Shown here: piece by piece, positions 5,620-15,631 of the stretch
Layout: each line of letters opens with the position of its first letter
How positions within the stretch are numbered: the stretch's first letter is position 1
NCBI RefSeq assembly: GCF_014698735.1
Contig: NZ_JACJTQ010000036.1
Span: forward strand, 1 to 57,818
DNA length: 57,818 nt
DNA from: Anabaena catenula FACHB-362
GTDB taxonomy: Bacteria > Cyanobacteriota > Cyanobacteriia > Cyanobacteriales > Nostocaceae
Direction: 5' to 3'
The notes under the pieces: generated by a model
Told to the model about the DNA's origin: nothing
Seen by the model: only the letters and a program-made list of their open reading frames with translations
Database searches by the model: none
Position numbers and translations under genes: made by a program

Positions 5620-8598
5620 TTACTCCGCACCCTCAATTGGTGCAAAACCTTGACGTTGGATGTTTTCTGTGATATGTCGCGGTTCTAGGAACTGCAAAAG
5701 ATAATCAGGCCCCCCAGCTTTGGAACCCACACCAGAAAGTTTAAACCCACCAAACGGTTGACGGGAAACTATCGCCCCGGTAATATTCCGGTTAATGTAT
5801 AAATTCCCAACTTCAAACTCAGCTTGCGCTTGTTCAATATGGGAAGGCGTGCGAGAATAAAGTCCACCCGTTAAAGCGTAATTCGTTCCGTTAGCTACTT
5901 CTAAAGCTTCCTGAAAATCTTGAACTCTAATTACTGCTAAGACAGGGCCAAATATTTCCTGCTGTGCGATTACCCCATTTGCAGGAACTTCCGAAAAAAT
6001 CACGGGACCGATAAAATAACCTTGGGTTGGTGCGGGTAATTCCAAAGCCACTTTCGCTTCTCGTTTCCCTTTTTGAATATACTCCAAAATGCGATCGCGC
6101 GAATTAGCATCAATCACAGGGCCAACTTGGGTACTGGGTAATTCAGTTTCCCCGATATTTAAAGATTTTGTTGCTTCCACCAACCTTTCCACAAAAGCAT
6201 CATAAATCGGTTCCAGCACAATTACCCGTGAACAAGCAGAACATTTTTGTCCACTATAACCAAAAGCAGATTGGACAACTCCGACAACAGCCTGGTCTAA
6301 ATCAGCACTTTCATCAACAATAATGGCATTCTTGCCACCCATCTCCGCAATTACTTTTTTCATGTGCTTTTGACCAGGTTTAAGAATTGCGGCTTCTGCG
6401 TAAATTCTACATCCTACTTCCTGAGAACCAGTAAAAGCAATCACGTGAGTATCAGGATGATTAACCAAATAAGCACCGACTTGAGAACCCTTACCGGGGA
6501 CGTATTGAAACACACCTTTGGGTATTCCGGCTTCTATCAGAATTTCTGTAAATTTAGCAGTAATCACAGAAGAAGTTTCCGCAGGTTTGAGTAAAGTACA
6601 ATTCCCGGAAACCAAAGCCGCAACAGTCATTCCGCAAGCAATAGCCAAAGGGAAATTCCAGGGAGAAATCACAACAGCGATTCCTTTCGGCTGGTAAATA
6701 TAACGATTGGTTTCTCCAACAACGTCATAAATTACACCTTTATCTAGCCGTTCCATTTCATCAGCGTAATAAAGACAAAAATCAATCGCTTCCGAAACTT
6801 CCGCGTCAGCTTCCTTAACAGGTTTCCCCACCTCCAAAACTATCCAAGCAGAAAGTTCAGCGCGTCTTTCCTCCATTAACTCCCCAGCTTGACGCAAAAT
6901 ATCAGCACGTTGTTTAACCGGAGTTTTCTTCCAAGCAGGAAAAGCAGCTTTAGCAAACTTCATTGCTTCCTCAGCTTGTTCAACACTCAGAAGTCCGATT
7001 TTTCCAACTACCTGACTAAACTTAGAAGGATTAAGAGAATCAACAAACGTGGTTGTATTTACATATTCCCCATTCAAAAAAGGTAAATAAGTTTTCCCCA
7101 ACTCTTGACGCACACCCTCAAAAGCTAAATGCGACTTCTTCCTTCTTTCCGCTTCCGCAAAATCCGTATCCGCAACACCAACAAAACCTCTTTCCTCCTC
7201 TTTGCGCCTCTGCGTCTCTGCGTGAGCTACAATTGGAGGTGCTAACAACTCCTCAACCGGACGATTTTCTAAATTTTGACGTAAAAACGAACTATTTGCA
7301 GTATTTTCCAATAAACGCCGAATCAAATAAGCCATTCCGGGGAGAAGTTCACCGTAGGGACAATAAACCCGCACGCGATAACCTTTATCTACCAAAGCTT
7401 TAGCTATTTTATCACCCATGCCGTAAAGGACTTGCATTTCAAAACGACGACGGGGAACTTGGAGATTTTCAGCAATTGCGATCGCGCGAGATTGCGATCG
7501 CACATTATGACTTCCTATGGCAGAATAAACATACTGATGATTTTCCAACAATAGTTGCGTAATCGTTTCAAAATTCGCATCTGTGGCGACTTTATCATTA
7601 TAAACTGGTTGCGGCCAATGCTTTTGGGCAGATTTGATAGTTTCTTGATCCCAATACGCACCTTTAACTAAACGAATGGTGAGAGGATAACCGCGTTGTT
7701 TTAACCAAGCAATGATATCCTTCGCATCTTGTTCACTATCACGCAGATATGCTTGGATAGTCATACCGATATCGGTACGTTGACGAAATTCCTCTTCCAG
7801 TAGAAGTTTCTTGAGAATATTGAAAGTGATATCTTTGTAGGCGTATTGTTCCATATCGAAATGGACGGCTGCACCTAATTCTTTAGCACGACGTAGTAAA
7901 ATACGAATGCGATCGCTTACCCGTGCTTCACTACCTTCAGCATCCAAAGGATCAAACTGGGAATAAAACGCCGTTAATTTGACAGAAACTTGAACTTTCG
8001 GGATATTTTCACCGTCAGCTTCATCAATAGCCGGAATTTTCGCCCAATTTCTCGATGCTTCCACTAATTGCTGCATCAACTCCAAGTATCTTTCTAAATA
8101 AGATTGCGCTTCTGTTTCCGTAATCACCGCTTCACCAAGTAAATCAATGGTGAAAGCCATTTTTTCCTTTCGCAGTCTCTCAACGGTTTTAATGACTTGC
8201 TTAATATTTTCCCCAGAAATATACTTATGTGCCAGAGTTTGCACCGCAGTTCCCACAGTTGTCGCTGCTACCTGTGCTGGCATAGAATCAGGGTTAGCAA
8301 AGTTTAAAATTCCTTTTAATGCTGCGGGTAATTCTACCGACTCATCACCCAAATATTCTTGTAAATGGGACGCAATTTCTGATTTACTATGTAAAGCGGG
8401 TAAAGTATCTATAAATCGAAATAATTGTACCCGTAAACCGGGATTACTCATAGCCCAATCGAGTAATTTATCATCCCAGCGCATTTGATCCCGTAAAGCA
8501 GACAAAAATGAGCGATTTTCCCCAGTAGCAGCGAGAACCTGTTTAGCAATTTCTTGGGTTTTCGCTTCGTATGTACTATTTTCTACTTGTAATACCAT
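5620..8598 (-). CDS. putA: Bifunctional proline dehydrogenase / L-glutamate gamma-semialdehyde dehydrogenase
   Basis: A 992-residue enzyme oxidising proline to glutamate in two steps. The FAD-dependent proline dehydrogenase barrel spans about residues 85-440 (KGAYWD and the RRFEMQVLYGMG segment visible). The NAD-dependent aldehyde dehydrogenase spans about 510-985, with FTGSQEVG, EMGGKNA and the catalytic Cys786 in GQKCSAC. There is no N-terminal DNA-binding domain, so it is not a self-regulating PutA. The linker between the domains (about residues 450-495) contains charged stretches (ETQRRKEEE and AEAERRKK) encoded by DNA resembling a common intergenic repeat. Length is close to that of other short PutAs. 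Monocistronic. Confidence 0.95.
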   Translation of the reverse strand: MVLQVENSTYEAKTQEIAKQVLAATGENRSFLSALRDQMRWDDKLLDWAMSNPGLRVQLFRFIDTLPALHSKSEIASHLQEYLGDESVELPAALKGILNFANPDSMPAQVAATTVGTAVQTLAHKYISGENIKQVIKTVERLRKEKMAFTIDLLGEAVITETEAQSYLERYLELMQQLVEASRNWAKIPAIDEADGENIPKVQVSVKLTAFYSQFDPLDAEGSEARVSDRIRILLRRAKELGAAVHFDMEQYAYKDITFNILKKLLLEEEFRQRTDIGMTIQAYLRDSEQDAKDIIAWLKQRGYPLTIRLVKGAYWDQETIKSAQKHWPQPVYNDKVATDANFETITQLLLENHQYVYSAIGSHNVRSQSRAIAIAENLQVPRRRFEMQVLYGMGDKIAKALVDKGYRVRVYCPYGELLPGMAYLIRRLLENTANSSFLRQNLENRPVEELLAPPIVAHAETQRRKEEERGFVGVADTDFAEAERRKKSHLAFEGVRQELGKTYLPFLNGEYVNTTTFVDSLNPSKFSQVVGKIGLLSVEQAEEAMKFAKAAFPAWKKTPVKQRADILRQAGELMEERRAELSAWIVLEVGKPVKEADAEVSEAIDFCLYYADEMERLDKGVIYDVVGETNRYIYQPKGIAVVISPWNFPLAIACGMTVAALVSGNCTLLKPAETSSVITAKFTEILIEAGIPKGVFQYVPGKGSQVGAYLVNHPDTHVIAFTGSQEVGCRIYAEAAILKPGQKHMKKVIAEMGGKNAIIVDESADLDQAVVGVVQSAFGYSGQKCSACSRVIVLEPIYDAFVERLVEATKSLNIGETELPSTQVGPVIDANSRDRILEYIQKGKREAKVALELPAPTQGYFIGPVIFSEVPANGVIAQQEIFGPVLAVIRVQDFQEALEVANGTNYALTGGLYSRTPSHIEQAQAEFEVGNLYINRNITGAIVSRQPFGGFKLSGVGSKAGGPDYLLQFLEPRHITENIQRQGFAPIEGAE

Positions 8599-8776
8599 AA
8601 AGTTTCCTAGTAGTTAGTTGTTAGTTGTAGAGGTTTAGCACTGCACTTTACCCCCACTGTCAGTTCCCAACCGACATTTTTCTGGAGTAATGTTGAATGA
8701 TGGTGTAGAAATTGATTACGGTGTTATTTCTAACTTAGTTAGCGCCATTTTGTAAACTTCCCTAGTAGTTTTGAAT

Positions 8777-9799
8777 GTGATTGTATTGAATATCTGGAAA
8801 AACTTGGCTTTAGTATCTTTGGGGATAGCTATAGTCTGCTTAGGAGGTTGTACAAAAAAGCCGACAGATGCACAATTGGAAGTATGGCGGAAAGAAGCAA
8901 GCGATCGCAATGCGGAAATTCTAGCAGATAAAGCTAAAAAGAACCCGCAGCGTCAGTGGAATTTAGTTATTCAAGGTGAGACAGCAAATGGTAAATCGGA
9001 AACCTTAAGTTGGCCGGAGTTGCTTAAATTAGCTACAAGCAATGTCAATACCATTGATGCCAATAACATTGTTAATCCAAATCAAGTCTTTAAATTTCAA
9101 GGAATACCCGTATCTACACTGTTAAAAAACTTTGGTATTCCACCGGGAGTGACAGAAATAACTTTTGTGTGCTACGACGCTTATCAGGTAACAGTAAAAA
9201 TAGAAGACTTACTCACGTACCCAATTATTTTAGCACTTGCTAAAGATAATAAACCAATTCAGCGTGACCAAGGTGGTCCCATTTATTTAATCTTTCCCTA
9301 TACTAAATATCCCCAAATCAGACAAAAGTATAATGAGGGATTTTGGGCGTTTTATGTAACTCATGTTATCTTTGGTACAGAGAAGCCCTTAGTGCGTGTA
9401 GGTGATAGTGAACTCAATTTAGCCGATCTTGATAAATTACCACAAGTTACCCTCAACCAAAATGTTGGTTATAGCGTCTGGTGGCCTGGTAGCAAAGTTA
9501 AATTACATGGTGTCAGGGTTGGGAATGTGCTTTCTTTTGCTGGTATAAAATCTCAAAATTCTGTAGTCGTAACAGGGAAACCAGAAATTTACCGTAGAAA
9601 TTCTGATCCTATAGAATTAACATCTACAGAGATACGCAACTGTAATATCATTTTAGCAACTAGATGGGGTGAAGATAAACAGCCGATATTAGCAAAAATG
9701 GGTGGTCCTGTGACTCTGGCCTTTGGTGATGATTGTCAAAGCAAAACTAAAAATCAACGTTGGGTGACTTTTGTAGAAGAGTTAACTCCACAACCATGA
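8777..9799 (+). CDS. Lipoprotein with two molybdopterin-oxidoreductase-fold-like modules
   Basis: The protein starts with a lipoprotein signal whose lipobox is LGGC (Cys27 if counted from the TTG at 8771). Two modules follow. The first (about 65-205) contains ILALAKDNKPIQRDQGGPIYLIF, reminiscent of the sulfite-oxidase-type molybdopterin-binding fold. The second (about 225-340) repeats the pattern as ILATRWGEDKQPILAKMGGPVTLAF. I see no convincing Mo-ligand Cys, so a binding or sensing role is more likely than catalysis. The stop overlaps the next gene's ATG by 4 bp, implying translational coupling to an adenylate cyclase. The start is uncertain: TTG 8771, GTG 8777 and TTG 8786 are all possible, with no clear ribosome-binding site. 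Confidence 0.65.
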   Translation: MIVLNIWKNLALVSLGIAIVCLGGCTKKPTDAQLEVWRKEASDRNAEILADKAKKNPQRQWNLVIQGETANGKSETLSWPELLKLATSNVNTIDANNIVNPNQVFKFQGIPVSTLLKNFGIPPGVTEITFVCYDAYQVTVKIEDLLTYPIILALAKDNKPIQRDQGGPIYLIFPYTKYPQIRQKYNEGFWAFYVTHVIFGTEKPLVRVGDSELNLADLDKLPQVTLNQNVGYSVWWPGSKVKLHGVRVGNVLSFAGIKSQNSVVVTGKPEIYRRNSDPIELTSTEIRNCNIILATRWGEDKQPILAKMGGPVTLAFGDDCQSKTKNQRWVTFVEELTPQP

Positions 9800-11274
9800 A
9801 AATTTTTACTTTTCGTTCTATTCGTACCCAAATCATGGCTTCTACCACCTTGCTAATTTTGGGTTTGATTGGTGCAATAGTTGCGGTTTGGGTAAACAGT
9901 GAAAATACCATCTACCGTCAAGAAAAGTTGAATGATACTAAAAGTCTTTCTAACATTCTCAGTTATACATACTCTAACGAACTATCGGAAGAAAATTGGA
10001 CTCAAATCCGCTTAAACATAGAATTAATCTTGCGGGAAAATGAAGATTTTGTCTATGTCTTTGTCTCTGATAATCGTCAAGACAATCAAATTGCTGCTGC
10101 TTCTCCTAGCGAATATAAAAATCAGTACATTCCCAATCTTGTCCCCTTAAGTGTCACCAATAATGCTTTAAAATCTTCTGAACACACTCGTGTGCTAGAA
10201 ACATTTATCCTCAAAGATGTTTATTTTGCAGATAAATTGCGGATTAAACGGGGTGAACCAATAATTGAAGTAGCTTCAGATATTCGCACACTAGCTGGTA
10301 AAAAACTTGGCGTTTTACGAATTGGCTTATCTCTGCAAAAAGTAGATCGTGCCGTTACGAATGCAGTCAATCAGGCTTTGATAGTGGGTTCTGTGGGACT
10401 TGCTGTAGGTTGGGTATGTGCCTACATTCTAGCACGACAGTTAAGTGATCCTGTCCGGCGTTTACAATCCAGTGTAGCTCAAATTGCTGGGGGTGATTTA
10501 CAACATCGTGCAGACATTCATAATCGTACAGATGAAATTGGCGCATTGGCAAATTCCTTTAATGAAATGTCTGCAATATTGCAAATCTCTTTTAGTAAAT
10601 TGCAAAAGACATTAGAATCATTTGAGAAATTTGTACCAGATAAATTCGTTTCTGTCATTGCCCCCCAAGGAATAGAAAATATTCAAGTCGGTATGGCTTC
10701 AACCCGAAAGATGACAATTTTATTCTGTGATATTCGGGGTTATACTTCTATGTCTGAAGCAATGGCACCGATGGAAATATTTACCTTTTTGAATGACTAT
10801 TTAGGTTGTATGGGACAAGCCATAGATGAAGCAGGAGGATTTATTGATAAATATATCGGTGATGCCATCATGGCACTATTTGATGATGATGCTACAGACT
10901 GCGCCCTCAAAGCAGCAATTTTAATGCAAAAGGCTTTAGATAAGTTTAATTATGAGCGAGCGAAAAAAAAATTACCAATTATTTCCGTTGGCATCGGCAT
11001 TCATCGTGGTACTGTAGTCATGGGTACAGTAGGCTTTACGTCCCGCATTGATTCCACCGTCATTGGTGATGCTGTCAATGTTGCTTCTCGCATTGAAGGA
11101 CTAACAAAGCAATATGAATGTGGAATTTTGTTAACTGAATCAGTAGTTAAAAGCTTATGCCATCCAGAATTATTTTGTCTCAGACTGGTAGATGAATCAG
11201 TGAAAGTTAAAGGCAAAGATGCAGCAATATCTATTTATGAACTACTAGTACCGCAGGACGGAATTAAAAATTAG
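9796..11274 (+). CDS. Membrane adenylate cyclase with extracytoplasmic sensor and HAMP domain
   Basis: A 492-residue class III cyclase making cAMP from ATP. Order: transmembrane helix at about 14-34, an extracytoplasmic sensor of about 155 residues, a second helix at about 190-212, HAMP at about 213-262, then the catalytic domain at about 300-480. Metal-binding Asp312 (FCDIRGYT) and Asp356 (IGDAIMALF) are present, as are adenine-selecting Lys352 and the transition-state pair Asn428/Arg432 (GDAVNVASR). All key residues are intact. The architecture resembles Anabaena CyaA. The ATG at 9796 is chosen because it overlaps the upstream stop as ATGA; the frame extends to 9760 inside that gene. Confidence 0.9.
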   Translation: MKIFTFRSIRTQIMASTTLLILGLIGAIVAVWVNSENTIYRQEKLNDTKSLSNILSYTYSNELSEENWTQIRLNIELILRENEDFVYVFVSDNRQDNQIAAASPSEYKNQYIPNLVPLSVTNNALKSSEHTRVLETFILKDVYFADKLRIKRGEPIIEVASDIRTLAGKKLGVLRIGLSLQKVDRAVTNAVNQALIVGSVGLAVGWVCAYILARQLSDPVRRLQSSVAQIAGGDLQHRADIHNRTDEIGALANSFNEMSAILQISFSKLQKTLESFEKFVPDKFVSVIAPQGIENIQVGMASTRKMTILFCDIRGYTSMSEAMAPMEIFTFLNDYLGCMGQAIDEAGGFIDKYIGDAIMALFDDDATDCALKAAILMQKALDKFNYERAKKKLPIISVGIGIHRGTVVMGTVGFTSRIDSTVIGDAVNVASRIEGLTKQYECGILLTESVVKSLCHPELFCLRLVDESVKVKGKDAAISIYELLVPQDGIKN

Positions 11275-11451
11275 AAATTAAAAATTAAAAAAGCTTTTTA
11301 GGAATTTTTAATGATATCTTTATTTCCGCCGTGCTGTAATTGACCACAATTAGAAATTAAAAATTAAATAACCCATAAATCAAGAGACTGTGTCGCGTGT
11401 AGTCCATCCCTACTCAGGTATCAAGGGGTTTTATATCAAGTCCTGCAATTG

Positions 11452-11490
11452 CTTATCAAAAAGCTCACCGCGCTGTTCCCTAATGATAAG
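11452..11490. repeat. Palindrome-ended short repeat, second copy
   Basis: A 39-bp block with ends CTTATCA/TGATAAG, in opposite orientation to 2709-2755. It sits in the 265-bp gap between the cyclase and HD genes. The rest of that gap is AT-rich runs of AAATTAAAAATTA, with no gene. Confidence 0.6.
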
Positions 11491-11540
11491 TATTTAACCA
11501 GACAGGATCTTACTCTTACCTCCTGAATTCTCCTGTAATT

Positions 11541-12209
11541 ATGCTTACAGAAAATCTCACCCTGATTTTATTTTCTCATTGGCAGCAAACAGTCCAACCC
11601 TTCGGTGTTAACTACTTAGCAGCAGATCAAGCCTTCAATCATCTAGTTACAGCTTATTCTAGCCCCAATCGTTACTACCACACACTGGAACACATTTATC
11701 ACGTCCTTAACACTATTGATACTTTGCAAATTTACGCCCAAGATTTACCCTCTGTCCAACTTGCAGCCTGGTTCCATGATGTAGTGTATGACGCTCAAGC
11801 TCAAGATAACGAAGAAAAAAGCGCTGATTATGCGGAACAGATGCTGACGAATTTAGGGATTGTAGCTAGCAAGATTACTAAAGTCAAAAGTTTGATTTTA
11901 AACACCAAAAACCACAAAGCAGATAATTTAGATAGCCAGGTTCTCATTGATGCAGATTTAGGGATTTTGGCTGCTGAACCAGTCAATTATCAAAAATATG
12001 CCCAAGCTATTCGCCAAGAATACGCTTGGGTGTCAGAGGTAGACTACATCACAGGTCGGCAGCAGGTTTTAGAACGGTTTTTGCAGCGGCAACGTATCTA
12101 CTTTACACCTTTGATGTTGGAAGTGGCTGAAGCATCGGCTCGTTTGAATATTCAGGTAAAAATTGATACTCTAATAAAAACTACTGGGTCTAGCTTTCAG
12201 TTAACATAA
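11541..12209 (+). CDS. HD-domain metal-dependent phosphohydrolase-like protein
   Basis: A 222-residue protein with the HD signature: YYHTLEHIYHVL near residue 55 supplies the first His, and AAWFHDVVYDA near 75-85 the His-Asp doublet. A later LIDADLGILA segment gives the distal Asp. Members of this subfamily are predicted metal-dependent hydrolases of nucleotides or phosphoesters; no substrate is established. It is convergent with the last cpcG gene, 87 bp away, with no clear terminator between them. Confidence 0.8.
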   Translation: MLTENLTLILFSHWQQTVQPFGVNYLAADQAFNHLVTAYSSPNRYYHTLEHIYHVLNTIDTLQIYAQDLPSVQLAAWFHDVVYDAQAQDNEEKSADYAEQMLTNLGIVASKITKVKSLILNTKNHKADNLDSQVLIDADLGILAAEPVNYQKYAQAIRQEYAWVSEVDYITGRQQVLERFLQRQRIYFTPLMLEVAEASARLNIQVKIDTLIKTTGSSFQLT

Positions 12210-12296
12210 CGCCTGGGTAACAGAGAACCTGCAAACCTGTCGTCACATCAACGCAAAAACCAGACCCAGTATGAAATTTTAGCAGAATATCAATTC

Positions 12297-13058
12297 TTAG
12301 CGTCTACCACGATAAGGAACTGCATTGAGGTAATCAATGTCAAATGCAGATAGCTTTTGTGCGTAATTACCCTTGCCAGAGAGTGATGCAGCCATATCCG
12401 CATATTTGCCTGGATCGCCTTCTGCCATGCGCTTTTCTTTAGCTTTGCGGGTGTAGTATTTTTCCAAAGTAAAGCGCCAGTCGGTTGTGACTGTACCTGC
12501 TGTTTCTTGGAAGTCTTCACCGTAGCGAGGTGTGACTAAGTTGTAGGGACGACCTTCTCCACGCTTGCGTTGGTAAGGTACAGTGTTGTCACCAAAGCTG
12601 CTGGTATACTCTTCGCTGTCTACTAAAGCATCAACAAAGCCGCTAAAACCTTTTGTACCAATGACAATTGACCAAGCAATTTCTTCAGCTTTGTTATAAG
12701 CAGAACGACCCAAAAGGCGCTTGAGGGTGATGTCTACTAGACGATAGTTGTTATTAACGGAGACAACTAAACGATAGAAAGCCTCAGATTTAGCTAAACC
12801 CCGGATGAAGTCCCGCACAGAGAGAGAGCCGTTTTTCAGCTGAGATTCTAGAGTTTTTTGACGGTTAAACTTGAGAATTTCATGTTCGCTGAAAACTTGG
12901 CGATAACCAGCCCAAATGATGCTTTGGATATCAGTGTAAGAACTAATATCTTCTACACGGTAGATATATGGAGTATCTTCATTTAGGTCAGAAGCACCGA
13001 AACTGCTAACGCGGTGATTTTGAGTGGTTGGTTTGTATTGAAGTAATGGCAGTGCCAT
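12297..13058 (-). CDS. cpcG: Phycobilisome rod-core linker CpcG (CpcG4-like)
   Basis: A 253-residue linker with the PBS-linker domain at about residues 15-175 (Y-R-Q-V-F-S-E-H-E and [13 protein letters not shown] segments), joining a phycocyanin rod to the allophycocyanin core. It lacks a C-terminal membrane helix, so it is not the photosystem-I-type CpcL. From memory, its length matches Anabaena PCC 7120 CpcG4. It is the last gene of the cpc operon and the most divergent of the three copies here. Confidence 0.85.
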   Translation of the reverse strand: MALPLLQYKPTTQNHRVSSFGASDLNEDTPYIYRVEDISSYTDIQSIIWAGYRQVFSEHEILKFNRQKTLESQLKNGSLSVRDFIRGLAKSEAFYRLVVSVNNNYRLVDITLKRLLGRSAYNKAEEIAWSIVIGTKGFSGFVDALVDSEEYTSSFGDNTVPYQRKRGEGRPYNLVTPRYGEDFQETAGTVTTDWRFTLEKYYTRKAKEKRMAEGDPGKYADMAASLSGKGNYAQKLSAFDIDYLNAVPYRGRR

Positions 13059-13180
13059 GCTGCGTTATTCCTCTTATTAACAAATTAAACTTTGAAAACT
13101 GAAAGAGGCTTGATTACTCAGATTCCTCATTCACGCTTTATCTATTTTCCCGCATTAGGTTACACACCTATTTCCCAGAT

Positions 13181-13924
13181 TTAGCGCACAGGAAAACTAG
13201 CGCTGGGACTGACGGAAACTGGAATACCTTGGGGCTTGGTTTCCCTGCTGGTATCGGGAATTTTAATGTTCGCAGTACTAACTGGTGTGTGGGTGACAGT
13301 TCTAATGCTGACGGAATTAGCCATTTTGAAGAAGTCTTGGATACTTCCTGGCTTGTAGCGTGCATCTTCTAGCTTGTCGCGCCAGTAGTTCGCATAGCGG
13401 GGTGTGACCAAATTGAAAGGTCTATCTTTATAGCGTCGCCGTTGGTAGGGAATAATATTCTCACCAAAGCTGCTTTGATATTCTTCAGAATCTAGTAAAG
13501 CATCAACAAAGCCGCCCCAACCAACGGTAGCAATTTTGATTGACCAAGCAATTTCTTCATCTTTGTTGTAAGGCGCACGTCCTAACAACCGCTTGAGGCC
13601 AATTTCAACCAAGCGATAGTTAGAGTTGCTCTGAATTACCAAACTTTGGAAGGCTTCAGACTTAGCCAAACCCCGGATAAAGTCCCGCACGGTAATGGCT
13701 TTATTCTTTACCTGAGATTCTAAATTAATCTGACGGTAGAATTTCAGGATAACGTGTTCGCTGAACAACTGCCGATAAGCCGCCCAAATTAATTCTTCAA
13801 CTTCGCCACCCGCAGCATAGTCTTCTATGCGGTAAATTCTGGGGGTGTCATCGTTGGGAACTTCGTAACCAGCAACACGCTGGTTTTGTGAACTGGGTTT
13901 ATATTCTAGTAAAGGTATTGCCAT
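13181..13924 (-). CDS. cpcG: Phycobilisome rod-core linker CpcG (CpcG2-like)
   Basis: A 247-residue rod-core linker. It shares with the gene upstream the opening [15 protein letters not shown] and the PBS-linker core ([40 protein letters not shown]), with a shorter Pro/Ser-rich C-terminal tail. The tail probably selects the core attachment site. It lies 72 bp downstream of the first cpcG and was evidently produced by tandem duplication. No membrane segment. Confidence 0.88.
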   Translation of the reverse strand: MAIPLLEYKPSSQNQRVAGYEVPNDDTPRIYRIEDYAAGGEVEELIWAAYRQLFSEHVILKFYRQINLESQVKNKAITVRDFIRGLAKSEAFQSLVIQSNSNYRLVEIGLKRLLGRAPYNKDEEIAWSIKIATVGWGGFVDALLDSEEYQSSFGENIIPYQRRRYKDRPFNLVTPRYANYWRDKLEDARYKPGSIQDFFKMANSVSIRTVTHTPVSTANIKIPDTSRETKPQGIPVSVSPSASFPVR

Positions 13925-13996
13925 ATTTCAGGGGTGTTGTGATTTGTGAGTTGTCACTCGTCAATTATTCTTAGTTAATGACTAACGACCAATGAC

Positions 13997-14836
13997 CTAA
14001 TTCATCTGGGTTCCAGGTATGTAACGATAGGGTAGGGCAACTGCTACAGCTTTGATAGTTGGTTGCTCTGTACCTATTTCGCGGGTAGTTTCGGGAATTT
14101 CCAGGGTTGTGATTTGGGAAGTAACCGAAGCAATTGTGCGCTGATAGTTACGTTCAGTGGGGATAATTGTTCCTGCCATTGCAAAGAAGTTAGCAGGAAT
14201 TGCCTTCCGAATATCTTCTGTGGTTAAAGATCCTGAAGTACGAGCGCTGTAGAAAGAACGACCAGACAATCCTAGGATGTTTTGGGTATCGCGCCAGTAG
14301 GCATTATAGCGGGGATTGACTAGGTTAAAAGGTCTTGAACCGTAGCGGCGACGTTGAAAAGGTACAATGTCATTACCAAAGTTTTCTAGGTACTCGTCCG
14401 AGTCTAACAAGGCATCAATGAAGCCATGTAAGCCTTTTGTCGCAATCACAATTGACCAAGCAATTTCTTCGTCTTTGTTGTAGGCAGCCCTTCCTAAAAA
14501 CCGCTTTAAGATGATATCCACTAAGCGGTAGTTAGAGTTGAGGTCTGCTACTTGAGTACGGAATACTTCTGACTTACCTAAGCCGCGAATAAAATCCCGA
14601 ACGTTAATTGCCCGATTTCGCATTTGCGATTCTAAAAAGCTTTGGCGATTGCTCTTTAAAATTAGGTGTTCGCTGAAAATCTGCCGATATGCTGCCCAGA
14701 TGATGCTGTCAATATCTGCATCTGAGGTGGCAGTATCCAAGCGGTAAATAGTTGGAGTGTCTTCGTTGGGAACTTCGTAGCCATCTACCCGCTGGTTTTG
14801 CGAGGAGGGTGAATATTCTAGCAGTGGTATTGACAT
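13997..14836 (-). CDS. cpcG: Phycobilisome rod-core linker CpcG (CpcG1-like)
   Basis: A 279-residue linker, the longest copy and the one nearest cpcF, matching the position and size of CpcG1 in Anabaena. The PBS-linker domain covers about residues 15-180. The C-terminal tail of about 95 residues ends IPGTQMN and is the part expected to dock on the allophycocyanin core. The gap to cpcF is 110 bp, long enough for a processing site or weak internal promoter, but none is clear. Confidence 0.9.
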   Translation of the reverse strand: MSIPLLEYSPSSQNQRVDGYEVPNEDTPTIYRLDTATSDADIDSIIWAAYRQIFSEHLILKSNRQSFLESQMRNRAINVRDFIRGLGKSEVFRTQVADLNSNYRLVDIILKRFLGRAAYNKDEEIAWSIVIATKGLHGFIDALLDSDEYLENFGNDIVPFQRRRYGSRPFNLVNPRYNAYWRDTQNILGLSGRSFYSARTSGSLTTEDIRKAIPANFFAMAGTIIPTERNYQRTIASVTSQITTLEIPETTREIGTEQPTIKAVAVALPYRYIPGTQMN

Positions 14837-14946
14837 CTTTACTTTTACCTTTTTTTATGCTAAATAAAGCAGTTTATTGATGGTAATACCAAGTTGGTAT
14901 AGTTAGTATTTTTTGAGATTCTGGAAAAAGCCTATTAATCCCAAAT

Positions 14947-15555
14947 CTAAAATCCACAATTGGTATAAGCCAACTGAACGCGGGCGCGGACTGCCTTTTC
15001 GTTATCATTAGCCAACATTTCTTGGAGTTTAGTCAAAATAGACTGTCTCACATCGGCTATTTTCGCTAAAGCTTGTAAACCGACAACGGCAGCATAACGA
15101 ATTGACCAGTCTGTGTCTTGGGAGATTAACAGCAGTGTATCTAAGGCTCTATTGATGGCTGTTTGACTTTTGGGAAAATCTAACCTATGCCAGTTTAAGT
15201 TACCTAGTCCTTTAGCCGCTGCGCGGCGGACACTAGGGGCAAAGTCAGTAGCAGCAACTGTGATTAATACGTCTATTGCACGGGGATCAGCGATCGCTGC
15301 TAAAGTGCGAATCGAATAAGCCCGTGCGCCATAGTTATAATCATCTATTTGCTCTAGCAATTGTGGTACTGCTATTTCTCCTAACTCAGTCAATCCAGCT
15401 ACTGCCACTGCCGCTGCCCCTGGGTTGTTATAACCAAAGACAGCAATTAAGGTGGGAATTGCTGCGGCATCTTTGGCGGCTGCTAGGTTCTGCACGGCTG
15501 TCAGCATTTGGGCTGGTGTTTCCGCTAAGGTGACAGCACGAATTAGTTCATCCAT
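14947..15555 (-). CDS. cpcF: Phycocyanin alpha-subunit phycocyanobilin lyase, CpcF subunit
   Basis: A 202-residue HEAT-like repeat protein (A-x-P-x-L-I and VRRAAAKGLGNL motifs). With CpcE it forms the heterodimeric lyase that attaches phycocyanobilin to Cys84 of the phycocyanin alpha subunit. The position after cpcE and the length are as expected. It ends with ARVQLAYTNCGF. The gap to cpcE is 76 bp. Confidence 0.92.
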   Translation of the reverse strand: MDELIRAVTLAETPAQMLTAVQNLAAAKDAAAIPTLIAVFGYNNPGAAAVAVAGLTELGEIAVPQLLEQIDDYNYGARAYSIRTLAAIADPRAIDVLITVAATDFAPSVRRAAAKGLGNLNWHRLDFPKSQTAINRALDTLLLISQDTDWSIRYAAVVGLQALAKIADVRQSILTKLQEMLANDNEKAVRARVQLAYTNCGF

Positions 15556-15631
15556 TTGTCAGTTGTCATTTGTCACTTGTTAGTAGTAAAAAACAACTTT
15601 GTGGGCGGGGAAACCCCGCCCCTACCACTGA

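Noticed and set aside
7053-7403. Plus-strand ORFs opposite putA
   Set aside because: They overlap an intact, well-conserved enzyme gene and show no recognisable domain.
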